A stretch of DNA of 64,000 nucleotides from the NCBI RefSeq assembly GCF_001931485.1, contig NZ_MSDV01000015.1, forward strand, positions 1 through 64,000, written 5' to 3'. A program made the translations under genes and the position numbers. How positions within the stretch are numbered: the stretch's first letter is position 1; every line of letters starts with the position of its first letter. Below are positions 25,901 to 32,883 of the stretch, piece after piece. Source of the stretch: Burkholderia sp. SRS-W-2-2016 (GTDB taxonomy: Bacteria; Pseudomonadota; Gammaproteobacteria; Burkholderiales; Burkholderiaceae). The notes below the pieces were generated by a model. That model searched no databases. It was not told the DNA's origin and was given only the letters and a program-made list of their open reading frames with translations.

Positions 25901-27050
25901 GGTCAACAACGGGGGCCAGAGGTACGCCGCGCGCTGCGAGATCGGCCGCAACGCCCCCCATGCTTTCCAGCTTCCGGGTAGCAAAGTCTCGCATGTCGTT
26001 ACGCGGTGACGGTGGAATCTCCAGGCGAAACTGGAAGATCCGGTCGAGATACCGTCGGGCATCAAAGCGGTTGAACACTGTCGCGGGCAAGTCGGCCGAG
26101 CGCCGGCCTTTGGCCAGCGCATCCGCAATCTTCCCTTCGTCGCATGAAATAACGAATACCAGACCCAGTCCGTTCGGCAGGCGACCTTTCGGAATCTCCA
26201 TAAACGTGCGCACGCCATCCAGGCCGAGCACCATCTCTTCCGCCGACAACCTGTCCAAATCATCAACGAACACAACCAGCCGTTCGCATTTCTTCCCGCT
26301 CCGTCCGTCAGGGGACTCGTCTTTTCCGTCCTTGTAGCGGGCAAGCTGTCCAACCAACATGTCCTCGTACTGCTCCGAACTGGTGCTCGGAAGCATCACG
26401 CGCGTCATGGCAGACGTTGCCTTCACTTCTGGTGGTTTCACGTGCTTGAACACATACCCAAAGAGAATCGCCACACACACCGTCAACGTCGCCTTGGTCA
26501 CGTCGTGACCGGAACCAAAAACCAAGTTGCTGGCAGCGAGAACGATGATGAATGCGACCATGACCGCCAGCACAGCGGGAATCGGCAGCATCCAGGAGCG
26601 AAGCGTCTCCCAGAAGTATTTGAGCGTCGGTTTGGGTTGCTCCGTGACGTGGCTGATCTGCCGGAAGAGCCTGTCCTGCAGGTTTTCCTCGTGCCCTCCG
26701 AGTTCAAGGAATACGTGGCGCAGGAGCGCTCGCTTGATGTCTTGGTCACGCCCGCCAAAGCGCCATGCATTAAAGGTTATGCACTGGATCTTCTCCGATC
26801 GCCTCGCGCCCTGATGCTTTGTGGCATCGTTTCGAAGCTCGGCCATGTACATCTCTTTGATACTGCTCTTACCTGTGCCCCAGCCACCGAGAAGGCCAAT
26901 GCTGAAAGGGGTCGGGTGATCCTCAGACTCGATCAGACTGCGTAACGCAAGCGCGAAATGACGGTGACCAAACGCGTCGAGTTGCGCGTCCGCGATCTCC
27001 CGGTCTAAAACGGACGGCATTTCACTGGCGGTGGGAGCTTCTTTTTTCAT
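22950..27050 (-). CDS. KAP-family P-loop NTPase, 1366 aa (putative phage-defence protein)
   Basis: A very large KAP NTPase (named for Kidins220/ARMS and PifA; PifA of plasmid F blocks phage T7). Residues 55-62 are the Walker A GGWGTGKS. The KAP-typical FNAWRFGG is at 93-100. Two hydrophobic segments lie inside the NTPase domain, about 154-176 and 186-203, again typical of KAP. The Walker B LVVFVDDLDR is at about 258-267, followed by the sensor LVFVISCD and DARRYLDRIFQF. The remaining 900 residues are helical and look like HEAT/armadillo-type repeats. It is predicted to sit at the inner membrane with the helical part inside. GC content is lower than in the core genes, suggesting transfer. The neighbour is a putative ABC-3C operon, on the same strand. 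Confidence 0.85.
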   Translation of the reverse strand: MKKEAPTASEMPSVLDREIADAQLDAFGHRHFALALRSLIESEDHPTPFSIGLLGGWGTGKSSIKEMYMAELRNDATKHQGARRSEKIQCITFNAWRFGGRDQDIKRALLRHVFLELGGHEENLQDRLFRQISHVTEQPKPTLKYFWETLRSWMLPIPAVLAVMVAFIIVLAASNLVFGSGHDVTKATLTVCVAILFGYVFKHVKPPEVKATSAMTRVMLPSTSSEQYEDMLVGQLARYKDGKDESPDGRSGKKCERLVVFVDDLDRLSAEEMVLGLDGVRTFMEIPKGRLPNGLGLVFVISCDEGKIADALAKGRRSADLPATVFNRFDARRYLDRIFQFRLEIPPSPRNDMRDFATRKLESMGGVAADLAARGVPLAPVVDRMIHTGVQDPRNALQIVNAFEQSWWLAKKREADGVGSDRAGGLHEGAVTDHPISLGALSALKVSFPDFYRELQDDPELLFHFTEVVVRGQSLSERPESIRRILADKYLSEPALGGQQAANEQKPQLRPEYRPLRQFLAGLVGVRWPQPLESLLLLSEDPISRRLGPKIAPLRNAFISGDTNGVLEGLGRHHDVSPLSLEQAKNLYNLFEDMRGETEARRTNGARMMADVIERIPDPPLTQVLNELCRTLDDSPDLRAQLGPARIKGLLAKASGSDQRAVTSRLVGDAMVDDDLGLKLDSGQTPNLDEAVGMVKIIVALAIRVRAQQGLEAREDALFLDWLLARNVRVRNASRQLGFDELEGWLSVDTGSIASSLGTRYVDALASELDKEEPATFDIDAATQRAGGVFSAQMTLGEEARRATWPIVCRFMELTQPIAVRTAWQVAVSNEGLATNVEISSFVNAFAARLLHDLTDNSSEVDVREAFPELMKLVVARIESLDDSALQSLVELATAWSRNDAHARLACDVVSQLRRVNKTKATAVLTTWAPRVISDLPLPCLEMLTELLPGEDDSLKASAVNTVTTILNKEPINDAMSARYSTFVTGLPASSWDKAPFKPHLDSALSNLANRSANENYLRAIFPPIATVLAHATPSTLGSSLQQLFQQAKNHPGHYALLHRQMVGRWPASAPTIAPYDPSVLFEEACATSISQAANVKDDVLASVSDMFDRGVVGQDKRARLIETACALWKVEPRLALPFVRRYPGLSVEQIDALVSTLKTSEPEQIATLNEAWQIVSRHIADDARRAVTVALLRRGAIQASGDADLALNVWLSAQDDSGRALLNDLLVDSTIADEQRTRLWRQAISRSQIFGKGFFVDAIPRSLGVQNSEATSAAIFDSEQTIEKLMHDGESRSDLARGLMGRFHEFGTETIKGGASAMANRLVGNVALKGLSIESLTTNDVAILSGAFGSSKELDRIGDRIHNDT

Positions 27051-27516
27051 GGTCTATTTTTTTAGCGCTGTTTTGACATGAAGATCAATCGAAAACCTGC
27101 TCGATTCGATTGTGCCCACTTGATCTCGATCGAAATAAGCGCCCCGGTTCATCCGGCAAACGAAAGTCCTCGTTCGAACCTTGTCGCTCCCGAAAGGTTT
27201 TGACCGTACACGCGGCGTGAGTCCAAGTATGTCACACGGCATAATACTCCGGCGGGAGCTCCGAACAAACGCGCCCGGACGCTACGGGTTCGATAAACAT
27301 GACAGCATGTGACAGCCATAAACTGCGGTCTGTCGTCGCCGATGTGAACAACCGAGTCTTCGTGGAACGGACGGGTGCGAGGCGCGCCCGCCGTGGCCGT
27401 TCGCTGAACGCATGTATTTGCCACTCCGCGCAGGTGATTGGCTGCGCGTATCGCAGAAGGAGGAGTTTGTTGTTGCGGCTGGCCGTCGCAGTACGTATCG
27501 CCGTGATCCCAAGAAT
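27051..27516. other. gene-free stretch between KAP and ABC-3C genes
   Basis: About 465 bases without a convincing gene. It must hold the KAP promoter and any terminator of the ABC-3C operon. Short open frames exist on both strands but lack motifs and start signals. Confidence 0.4.
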
Positions 27517-29472
27517 TCAGATCCATTCAGTCGGCACTAGGCCTTGTCCGCGCCACTCTTCGACGCGATGGACGTTGGCGAGTCCACCCCAGACTTCTTC
27601 ATCAGCGTGATCAAGTACGACGATCTGCAACCGGCCTGCGGTTTTTGTGACGATTCCATCGAAAAGCGTAAATACCTTTCGTACAGCAGCTACGTCCTCG
27701 TTGTCCCATTCTGGGTCTAAGTTCGCATCTGATGCTTTTCCTGCCCGTAGGGTTGGAAAGTAGACTTGGCTTGGTTGATCATAGATTAGCAAACCCGGCA
27801 CTGGATGATTCAGCTTGCTCAGAAAGAAGCCTTGTAGGGCAAGGGTGAGCGCGACATGGTATGCGAGCCAATTTGCACCGCTACCGATCTCCCAAAGGAA
27901 ATCATCGCGCGTACCACGAATAACCTTTACCGTGAGATCTTGGATATTGAGTCGAATAGGGGCATCTGGCCACTCGCCATCAAGCTGTGGAATTAGCCGT
28001 GATGAAATAGATTGGATCGTATCCAAAGCGTTTTCCGTTTTCCGACCTATCTCGTGTTCAGATATCAGCTTGTTCAGGTCCTCAACCTGTGTCCTTAGCG
28101 AGGAAATCTCTTCATGAAGTGTTGAAGACGTGTCGAGCGTTTCATACAACCTCAGGGCTTCTTCTAGGCGGCCGAGGAAACGGGAGATTTCCTCGCCACG
28201 AGTTGTCACCTTGCGCGCTTTTTCCGATTGGCCTTCCAGTGTTCTTATTTCTTGACGAATTGCCGCGAGATTCGCAAGGGTCGTATCCACTGCTTCGCGC
28301 TGACGAAGCGTTTCTCTTCCCAAAGATTCCGTAACTCCCGGATGCGATCGCAGCCGAAGCTCTATGCCGTCAAGCGCTTCGCAAAGCTGATCAATCCGCG
28401 CTCGTCCCGCATCGCTCGGTTCAAATACCGACGCCGGACGTTCGGTGGCCAATTCGCGAATCCATCTCGACAATTCCAACCGATCACGCTGGACGTGGAG
28501 GCCATCCAGAAACGTGTCACTACTCTCATCTAGGCGCCGCAGTTCGTGCAGCCGATTACGAGACTGATTAAGATCCATCACGAGCTTGGACTCAGCCACC
28601 CTAAGCTCAGTAAGCCGCGCTAATATGACGTCCATGGAAGCGAGCGTTGGGGTCGCAGCTTGAGCGTCGCTTTGCATTGCGGCTCGAAGTAGGTCTACGA
28701 TCGAGGACCAGTCGTTCGGTACAGTTGTGTCCGCGGGCAGTAGTCCGTACTCAATCGCAAGACGTACCCAAGCGAAGCCCTCGCGTTGCCAGGAAGCTCC
28801 GGAAGCCTGTCGGGCTTTCAACTCGCCTTCCTTTCGGCGAAGCAGTCGTGCGATGCGCTCCAATTCGTGGCGCGCTTGCAGAAGCTCTGGGCTGATTGCA
28901 CCAAGCACGTAAGGGAAGATGGTTTTTAGCTTTTCGCGATGCTCCGTGGTGTCCGCTTTGAAGAACATGACATCGGGGTTCGCGACGATATTTTGAGGCT
29001 GAAAAATGAAAGCCATCAGATCTCGAAAGCTTGGCCGTGACTTGAACCGATCCTCGCTACCAGGCTCAAATTGCAAGTTTGACAGGCTGGCAAGGCGATT
29101 CAGGACTGCCTTGACGTAGTCAACTGTCTGGTTCTTCTCTTGGATGACAGGCGGCGGCTCGATTTCCGCTCCCTCCAAAAGCAACATGTCGCCAGAGGCC
29201 TTCAAATCGCCAGGCTCCCGGCGGGCAATCAGTTTTTGTCCCTCAAGTGTATCGACCAGCACGCCAAACCAGGAGCAACTCTCGCGAATTACGCCCACTG
29301 GAATAGTGCATTTTTCCGATCCCAGACAGTAGTCAATTATGGGTATCACCGACGACTTGCCGGTCTTCGATGCCCCGCTGATAACGTTGACCACGCCGGG
29401 CTCGAACGTCACTATGCGCGGTTCGCCACCGCGTCGTGGCCATAAAATGAGTTGTCGCAGTTGAAAATACAT
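27517..29472 (-). CDS. ABC-3C system ABC ATPase (DUF3732-type, SMC/RecN-like)
   Basis: A 651-residue ABC ATPase with a long coiled coil in its middle, as in SMC, RecN and DUF3732 proteins. The start MYFQLRQLILWP is chosen because the ATG overlaps the stop of the upstream gene (TGATG, sharing base 29472). Walker A is GASKTGKSS at residues 33-41. The coiled coil covers about residues 200-500. The signature-like region is GSGANWLAYHVALTLAL, the Walker B is GLLIYDQPSQVYFP (about 560-573) and the switch His lies in QIVVLDHADEE (about 622). ATPases of this type bind DNA or its ends and drive conformational change. It is the last gene of a three-gene overlapping operon and is the probable sensor/motor of the module. 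Confidence 0.85.
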   Translation of the reverse strand: MYFQLRQLILWPRRGGEPRIVTFEPGVVNVISGASKTGKSSVIPIIDYCLGSEKCTIPVGVIRESCSWFGVLVDTLEGQKLIARREPGDLKASGDMLLLEGAEIEPPPVIQEKNQTVDYVKAVLNRLASLSNLQFEPGSEDRFKSRPSFRDLMAFIFQPQNIVANPDVMFFKADTTEHREKLKTIFPYVLGAISPELLQARHELERIARLLRRKEGELKARQASGASWQREGFAWVRLAIEYGLLPADTTVPNDWSSIVDLLRAAMQSDAQAATPTLASMDVILARLTELRVAESKLVMDLNQSRNRLHELRRLDESSDTFLDGLHVQRDRLELSRWIRELATERPASVFEPSDAGRARIDQLCEALDGIELRLRSHPGVTESLGRETLRQREAVDTTLANLAAIRQEIRTLEGQSEKARKVTTRGEEISRFLGRLEEALRLYETLDTSSTLHEEISSLRTQVEDLNKLISEHEIGRKTENALDTIQSISSRLIPQLDGEWPDAPIRLNIQDLTVKVIRGTRDDFLWEIGSGANWLAYHVALTLALQGFFLSKLNHPVPGLLIYDQPSQVYFPTLRAGKASDANLDPEWDNEDVAAVRKVFTLFDGIVTKTAGRLQIVVLDHADEEVWGGLANVHRVEEWRGQGLVPTEWI

Positions 29473-29981
29473 CAATATCCCACTTTCAGTGTGTGCACTA
29501 CCTGCTGATCGGTGAGGCCAGCAAACCAGTATCCGATCCTTTCGCAAGCCGGCTCAAGGCGTCGAATTCGCTCCCGCAGCACAGGTATGCGCAAGTCGTC
29601 GTACGGACCATTGGACCAGATCGTGGCCGTCATCGGATCGATCCGAATGAGACCGGCTCGCTCCGCCGACACTAGTGAGTCCAAGGTCAGTCGCCTTAGC
29701 GCTATCGCCCGACTGTGAATCGCAATGAGATCTTCCCGCTTATCCCCGAGCTTGCCGGCGAACAGATGCAACCCCGATGCTTTATGCGTACTCAGCACCG
29801 TCGCCAAGGTTGGGCTATGCAGGATCAGCGGAAGGACAAGGAATGCGAGGGGCAGCGTCGCTGCAAGTCCGTCACGATCTTGGTATCCAAGTCCAAACTT
29901 CCAAAGGGCGTAGGCACCCAGCGCCTCGTTCTGAACCAGTGCAGCCTCGCTAAGGCGGCGTAGTTGAACGACTTCGCTCAT
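29472..29981 (-). CDS. ABC-3C system middle component
   Basis: A 169-residue, helix-rich soluble protein. The pattern NEALGAYALWKFGLGYQ at the N-terminus, the hydrophobic LPLAFLVLPLILHSP segment, then RAIALRRLTLDSLVSAERAGLI fits the middle component family of ABC three-component systems, which links the ATPase to the effector. The middle hydrophobic stretch looks like a buried helix rather than a membrane span. It overlaps the upstream effector gene by ATGA (29978-29981) and the downstream ATPase gene by one base, so all three proteins are made in a coupled way. Confidence 0.8.
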   Translation of the reverse strand: MSEVVQLRRLSEAALVQNEALGAYALWKFGLGYQDRDGLAATLPLAFLVLPLILHSPTLATVLSTHKASGLHLFAGKLGDKREDLIAIHSRAIALRRLTLDSLVSAERAGLIRIDPMTATIWSNGPYDDLRIPVLRERIRRLEPACERIGYWFAGLTDQQVVHTLKVGY

Positions 29982-31141
29982 GCTTCGTCCTCGTCGTCTA
30001 GAAGGGCTTTGTGCTCCGGATGCCAGCCAAGCTCTCGTTTGTCTGCCAGATCGTTGAACGCTCCATGGGTGAAATAGTTCGGCACCGTGCGGCTACCTAT
30101 GGGTACCTCCAAGACCGAGCATCGGCCATAGACGAGTCGGCCTTGCACGACTTCCGGCTTGTCCGAATAGAGATCTTTGACCTCGCCGGCAAACGCTTCG
30201 TGCCGACGCAGCAACGAGTCTTCCCAATCCTTAAAGGTGTCGTCATAGATGAATCCGGCTTCGGCCCACTTCACCTTGTCGCCGGACGTTCGCATGAGAT
30301 CACTTGCCGCCCGAAGTTGCTGCGCCTCCGTGGCTTCGATTAACTGCAGTTGGCGCACGAACATCGGTCTACTCAAGAGTACTGCTTTCGTGTCAACCGT
30401 CGTTGGAATCGCGGATAGCGAGGCAAGGTAGCCGGGCATGTTGTTCTGCTGAACGAAGGCGTGAAAACTCTTCCGAAACTCTCCGACACCAATCAGAGCC
30501 GGCATGCCGTCACGGATGAGGCGGTCTGCTCTCGCCTGTGCCATACCAATGGCAGCTTCGCAAATGACGTCAATTGATTCATCCGGAACAGTGGGCGCCA
30601 ACAGAGCACGGAGAGGTTGTATCGGATCTGTATCATTGCTGAAAACCGACGTCTTACAAATGACCTGATTGCGAAGAGCGGTTGCGACATCGAGAAATTT
30701 TTGCACGTGCAGCATGCACTTCGGCGGTTCAGCCTTCTTGCTAAGCTTGTCTTTGACCTGTTTGAGCAACTGGTCTACGGCATCTGCAGACGTCGCATCA
30801 TGAATGGCTGAGCTTACCTTCCCGGACTTCGGCGGTGTCACGTACAGGCGAAACGTTGCTTTGGTCCCGTCTACCTTCTTGGACTCGACCGCGACAAGCC
30901 AATTCGCGATGGTTTTCCAAAGGTCCTCGGACCAATCAGAGAGCGCGTTGTGGGACAGCGCGCTCTTGCACTGTTCCAAAAGAACATTTCCATCGGAATA
31001 GTGAACAGCGACATCATCCAGAAGCTCTAAGGAAACGCTCGAATCCGATGGACTGCTGAGGAGGTGGTAACAGAGCCGGACTGGCTGCAATGAAAAGCCC
31101 AGATAGGGGCCAGGTGCGCTGTGCTTGACCAAGGCTTTCAT
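29978..31141 (-). CDS. ABC-3C effector: Cap4/DUF4297-like PD-(D/E)xK nuclease (putative)
   Basis: A 387-residue protein, first gene of the operon. The N-terminal 110 residues fit the Cap4/dsDUF4297 restriction-like nuclease: an early Gln (Q19) in YLGFSLQP, then LELLDDVAVHY (E39, D42, D43) and NVLLEQCKSAL (E56, Q57, K59), followed by LSDWSEDLWKTIANW. This spacing fits the E/D ... Q-x-K catalytic core. Residues from about 150 to the end look like the C-terminal partner-binding domain found in ABC-3C effectors. I infer DNA cleavage triggered by the ATPase after sensing foreign DNA. Evidence for the fold is motif-based; activity is not shown. Confidence 0.78.
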   Translation of the reverse strand: MKALVKHSAPGPYLGFSLQPVRLCYHLLSSPSDSSVSLELLDDVAVHYSDGNVLLEQCKSALSHNALSDWSEDLWKTIANWLVAVESKKVDGTKATFRLYVTPPKSGKVSSAIHDATSADAVDQLLKQVKDKLSKKAEPPKCMLHVQKFLDVATALRNQVICKTSVFSNDTDPIQPLRALLAPTVPDESIDVICEAAIGMAQARADRLIRDGMPALIGVGEFRKSFHAFVQQNNMPGYLASLSAIPTTVDTKAVLLSRPMFVRQLQLIEATEAQQLRAASDLMRTSGDKVKWAEAGFIYDDTFKDWEDSLLRRHEAFAGEVKDLYSDKPEVVQGRLVYGRCSVLEVPIGSRTVPNYFTHGAFNDLADKRELGWHPEHKALLDDEDEA

Positions 31142-31453
31142 CCGCTTCGCCCCAAGTCCGCCCGACTATGGAATGCTTCCCATCTAGAATTCGTAAACTC
31201 CATGATGTTCCCCGAATCTCAACAATTCAGCTTAGGGCTGGTCTGCACGATTTGTTACGCATAGGGTACTTAATGTAGGTCTCCTGCAGTCGAATCATAT
31301 CCGATGAAACGGCCATACTCTGGCTAACGGCGTGGTAGGGGAAGACTTTAGCTCATGGGGCGGGGCAGTGTTTCGGGGTGTGAGCGAACGCGATGATCGT
31401 GGGCGCGTCGACTACCTGGGCAGGCGCTTCGTTGGTGAGTCGGTTGCTCTCCC
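31142..31453. other. gene-free stretch upstream of the ABC-3C operon
   Basis: About 310 bases between the ABC-3C operon start and the end of the integrase gene. The operon promoter must lie here. The sequence is A/T-richer than its surroundings in 31170-31320. I did not find a clear -35/-10 pair or a regulator binding site. Confidence 0.4.
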
Positions 31454-32731
31454 TCAAGCCGATAACGCGTCAATGAGATCAAGATCGCTGTCGTCGCAAT
31501 CTGTCTTTGTTGTGGACTCGACAAGTTCCCCCTTTGATTGTCGGCAGTCTTCGATGAATGCTGCCCACCGTTCCAAGGCAAGGCGTCGTTCACCGTAGTA
31601 TGTGTATTGATCGTAGATTCCTTCGACGCCGGGGAGCTTGTGATTCAGGCACATCTCAGAGACGTCGCGGCTGATCCTTAGCTTCCGCATATGGGACTTC
31701 ATGGTCGAACGAAGATCATGCGGTGTAAATCGGCGTATCGAAGGTTTGTGGTTGTCGATCCAGTAATCGATGGCTTCCCGGATGGCGTCCTTGCTGAGGT
31801 GTGCGTCACCACCATGCCGCGCCGCTCGGCTGGCGGCCCTGGTTGGAAGAATATAGCGGGAGCGGGTATTGATTGCGAGCAGTTCACGGAACCAGTCGAC
31901 AACAATCGGCGCGAGCGGAATGTCCATTGCTGTGCCTGTCTTGCTGCCCGGAATATGCCAGCGTGCTTCATCGAGGAATACGTTTGTCCGCAGGCCTTTA
32001 TACAACTCCTCCGAGCGAACGCCAGTCGCGAGAAGGATGCTGACCGAGAGCAGGTTCTCGCGATTCATGTCTGCGTTCAAAAGCACGTGCAGCTCACTGG
32101 CCGTCAGCATAAGACGTTGCCGAATGGGAGGACGGGGACCAATGATCGAAACTAGCTCGACCCCGATGGCGGGATTTGCATTAATGACCTTCTTGCCAGC
32201 GGCGTGACGGAAGATGGCTTTTGCAACGATTAACAGCGTGTTCGCCTCGACCCATCCAAGCTTGGCGCGCTCGATCAGCCCAACGATATCTGCCGCTTCG
32301 ACTTCGCGTACCTGCATCGCACCGAGTACGTTCTCGGTCCGCTTCAGGTTTCGGCCGTAGCTTCGCTGCGTGCTTAATCCCAAATTGACCAGCACCTTCT
32401 CTCGGTAGTCGGAAACGAGCTGGCGGACTGTCCAATTCTTCCGGGATTTGTCCTTGCGCTTCTCGGTCGCCGGGTTGTTGCCTTTCTGGACTTCGACGCG
32501 CTTTTCGGCCGCGAGCTTGCGTGCTGCCGACAGCGTCAGATCGGGGTAGCGGCCGAGTGTCAATTCTTCCGGTTTTCCGCCTATCCGGAAACGGAGTATC
32601 CAAGACGCAGTGCCGGTGGCTGAAAGGGTAAAGGTCAAGCCGCCGCCGTCAGTTCTTGCGAGAGGTCGCCTTTCCCGAATCCATCGCCTTAGTTCGAGAT
32701 CCGATAGAACATTCGTTCCGCGAGTTGCCAT
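31454..32731 (-). CDS. P4-type site-specific tyrosine integrase
   Basis: A 425-residue integrase with the N-terminal DUF4102-type arm-binding domain (RTDGGGLTFTLSATGTASWILRFRIGG, TLGRYPDLTLSAARKLA) and a complete catalytic domain: Arg239 in TGVRSEEL, Lys264 in PGSKTGTAMDIPL, His338 and Arg341 in TPHDLRST, His364 in CLNHKLPG and the nucleophile Tyr373 in GIYDQYTYYG. It is the probable integrase of the island, at its right edge, reading into the island. P4-type enzymes usually use a tRNA gene; none is here. The neighbouring chromosomal gene is rng and its 3' end is intact, so the attachment site may be in the spacer after rng. A GAGG before the ATG at 32731 supports the start. Confidence 0.92.
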   Translation of the reverse strand: MATRGTNVLSDLELRRWIRERRPLARTDGGGLTFTLSATGTASWILRFRIGGKPEELTLGRYPDLTLSAARKLAAEKRVEVQKGNNPATEKRKDKSRKNWTVRQLVSDYREKVLVNLGLSTQRSYGRNLKRTENVLGAMQVREVEAADIVGLIERAKLGWVEANTLLIVAKAIFRHAAGKKVINANPAIGVELVSIIGPRPPIRQRLMLTASELHVLLNADMNRENLLSVSILLATGVRSEELYKGLRTNVFLDEARWHIPGSKTGTAMDIPLAPIVVDWFRELLAINTRSRYILPTRAASRAARHGGDAHLSKDAIREAIDYWIDNHKPSIRRFTPHDLRSTMKSHMRKLRISRDVSEMCLNHKLPGVEGIYDQYTYYGERRLALERWAAFIEDCRQSKGELVESTTKTDCDDSDLDLIDALSA

Positions 32732-32743
32732 GACGCGCCTCTG

Positions 32744-32767
32744 TCTAGCTACATATCTAGCTACACA
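32744..32767. repeat. 12-bp tandem direct repeat in front of the integrase gene
   Basis: TCTAGCTACATA and TCTAGCTACACA follow each other head to tail. They lie 13 bases before the integrase start. Their place fits integrase binding sites or the int promoter/operator. Confidence 0.85.
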
Positions 32768-32784
32768 TTTTAGGCGCGCTCTGC

Positions 32785-32810
32785 ACGGATGGCAACGGAT
32801 TGATACGGAT
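32785..32810. repeat. three ACGGAT direct repeats at exact 10-bp spacing
   Basis: ACGGAT occurs at 32785-32790, 32795-32800 and 32805-32810. One helical turn separates the copies, so bound proteins would lie on one face of the DNA. With the 12-bp repeat, this is a candidate arm-type binding region and attachment site of the island, between int and rng. Confidence 0.8.
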
Positions 32811-32883
32811 GGTTATTTTTATATCTGTTTGAATTTTAACGAATTTATGGGAATTCTCTGGAGCTCGTCGGCCCTTGGCGGAC

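Noticed and set aside
27149..27526. 125-residue minus-strand frame between KAP and the ABC ATPase gene
   Set aside because: No motifs or start signal; its composition resembles non-coding sequence and it runs into the ATPase gene.
32732..32883. tRNA gene as integration target beside the P4-type integrase
   Set aside because: No cloverleaf or T-loop-like GTTCGA sequence could be found between int and rng.
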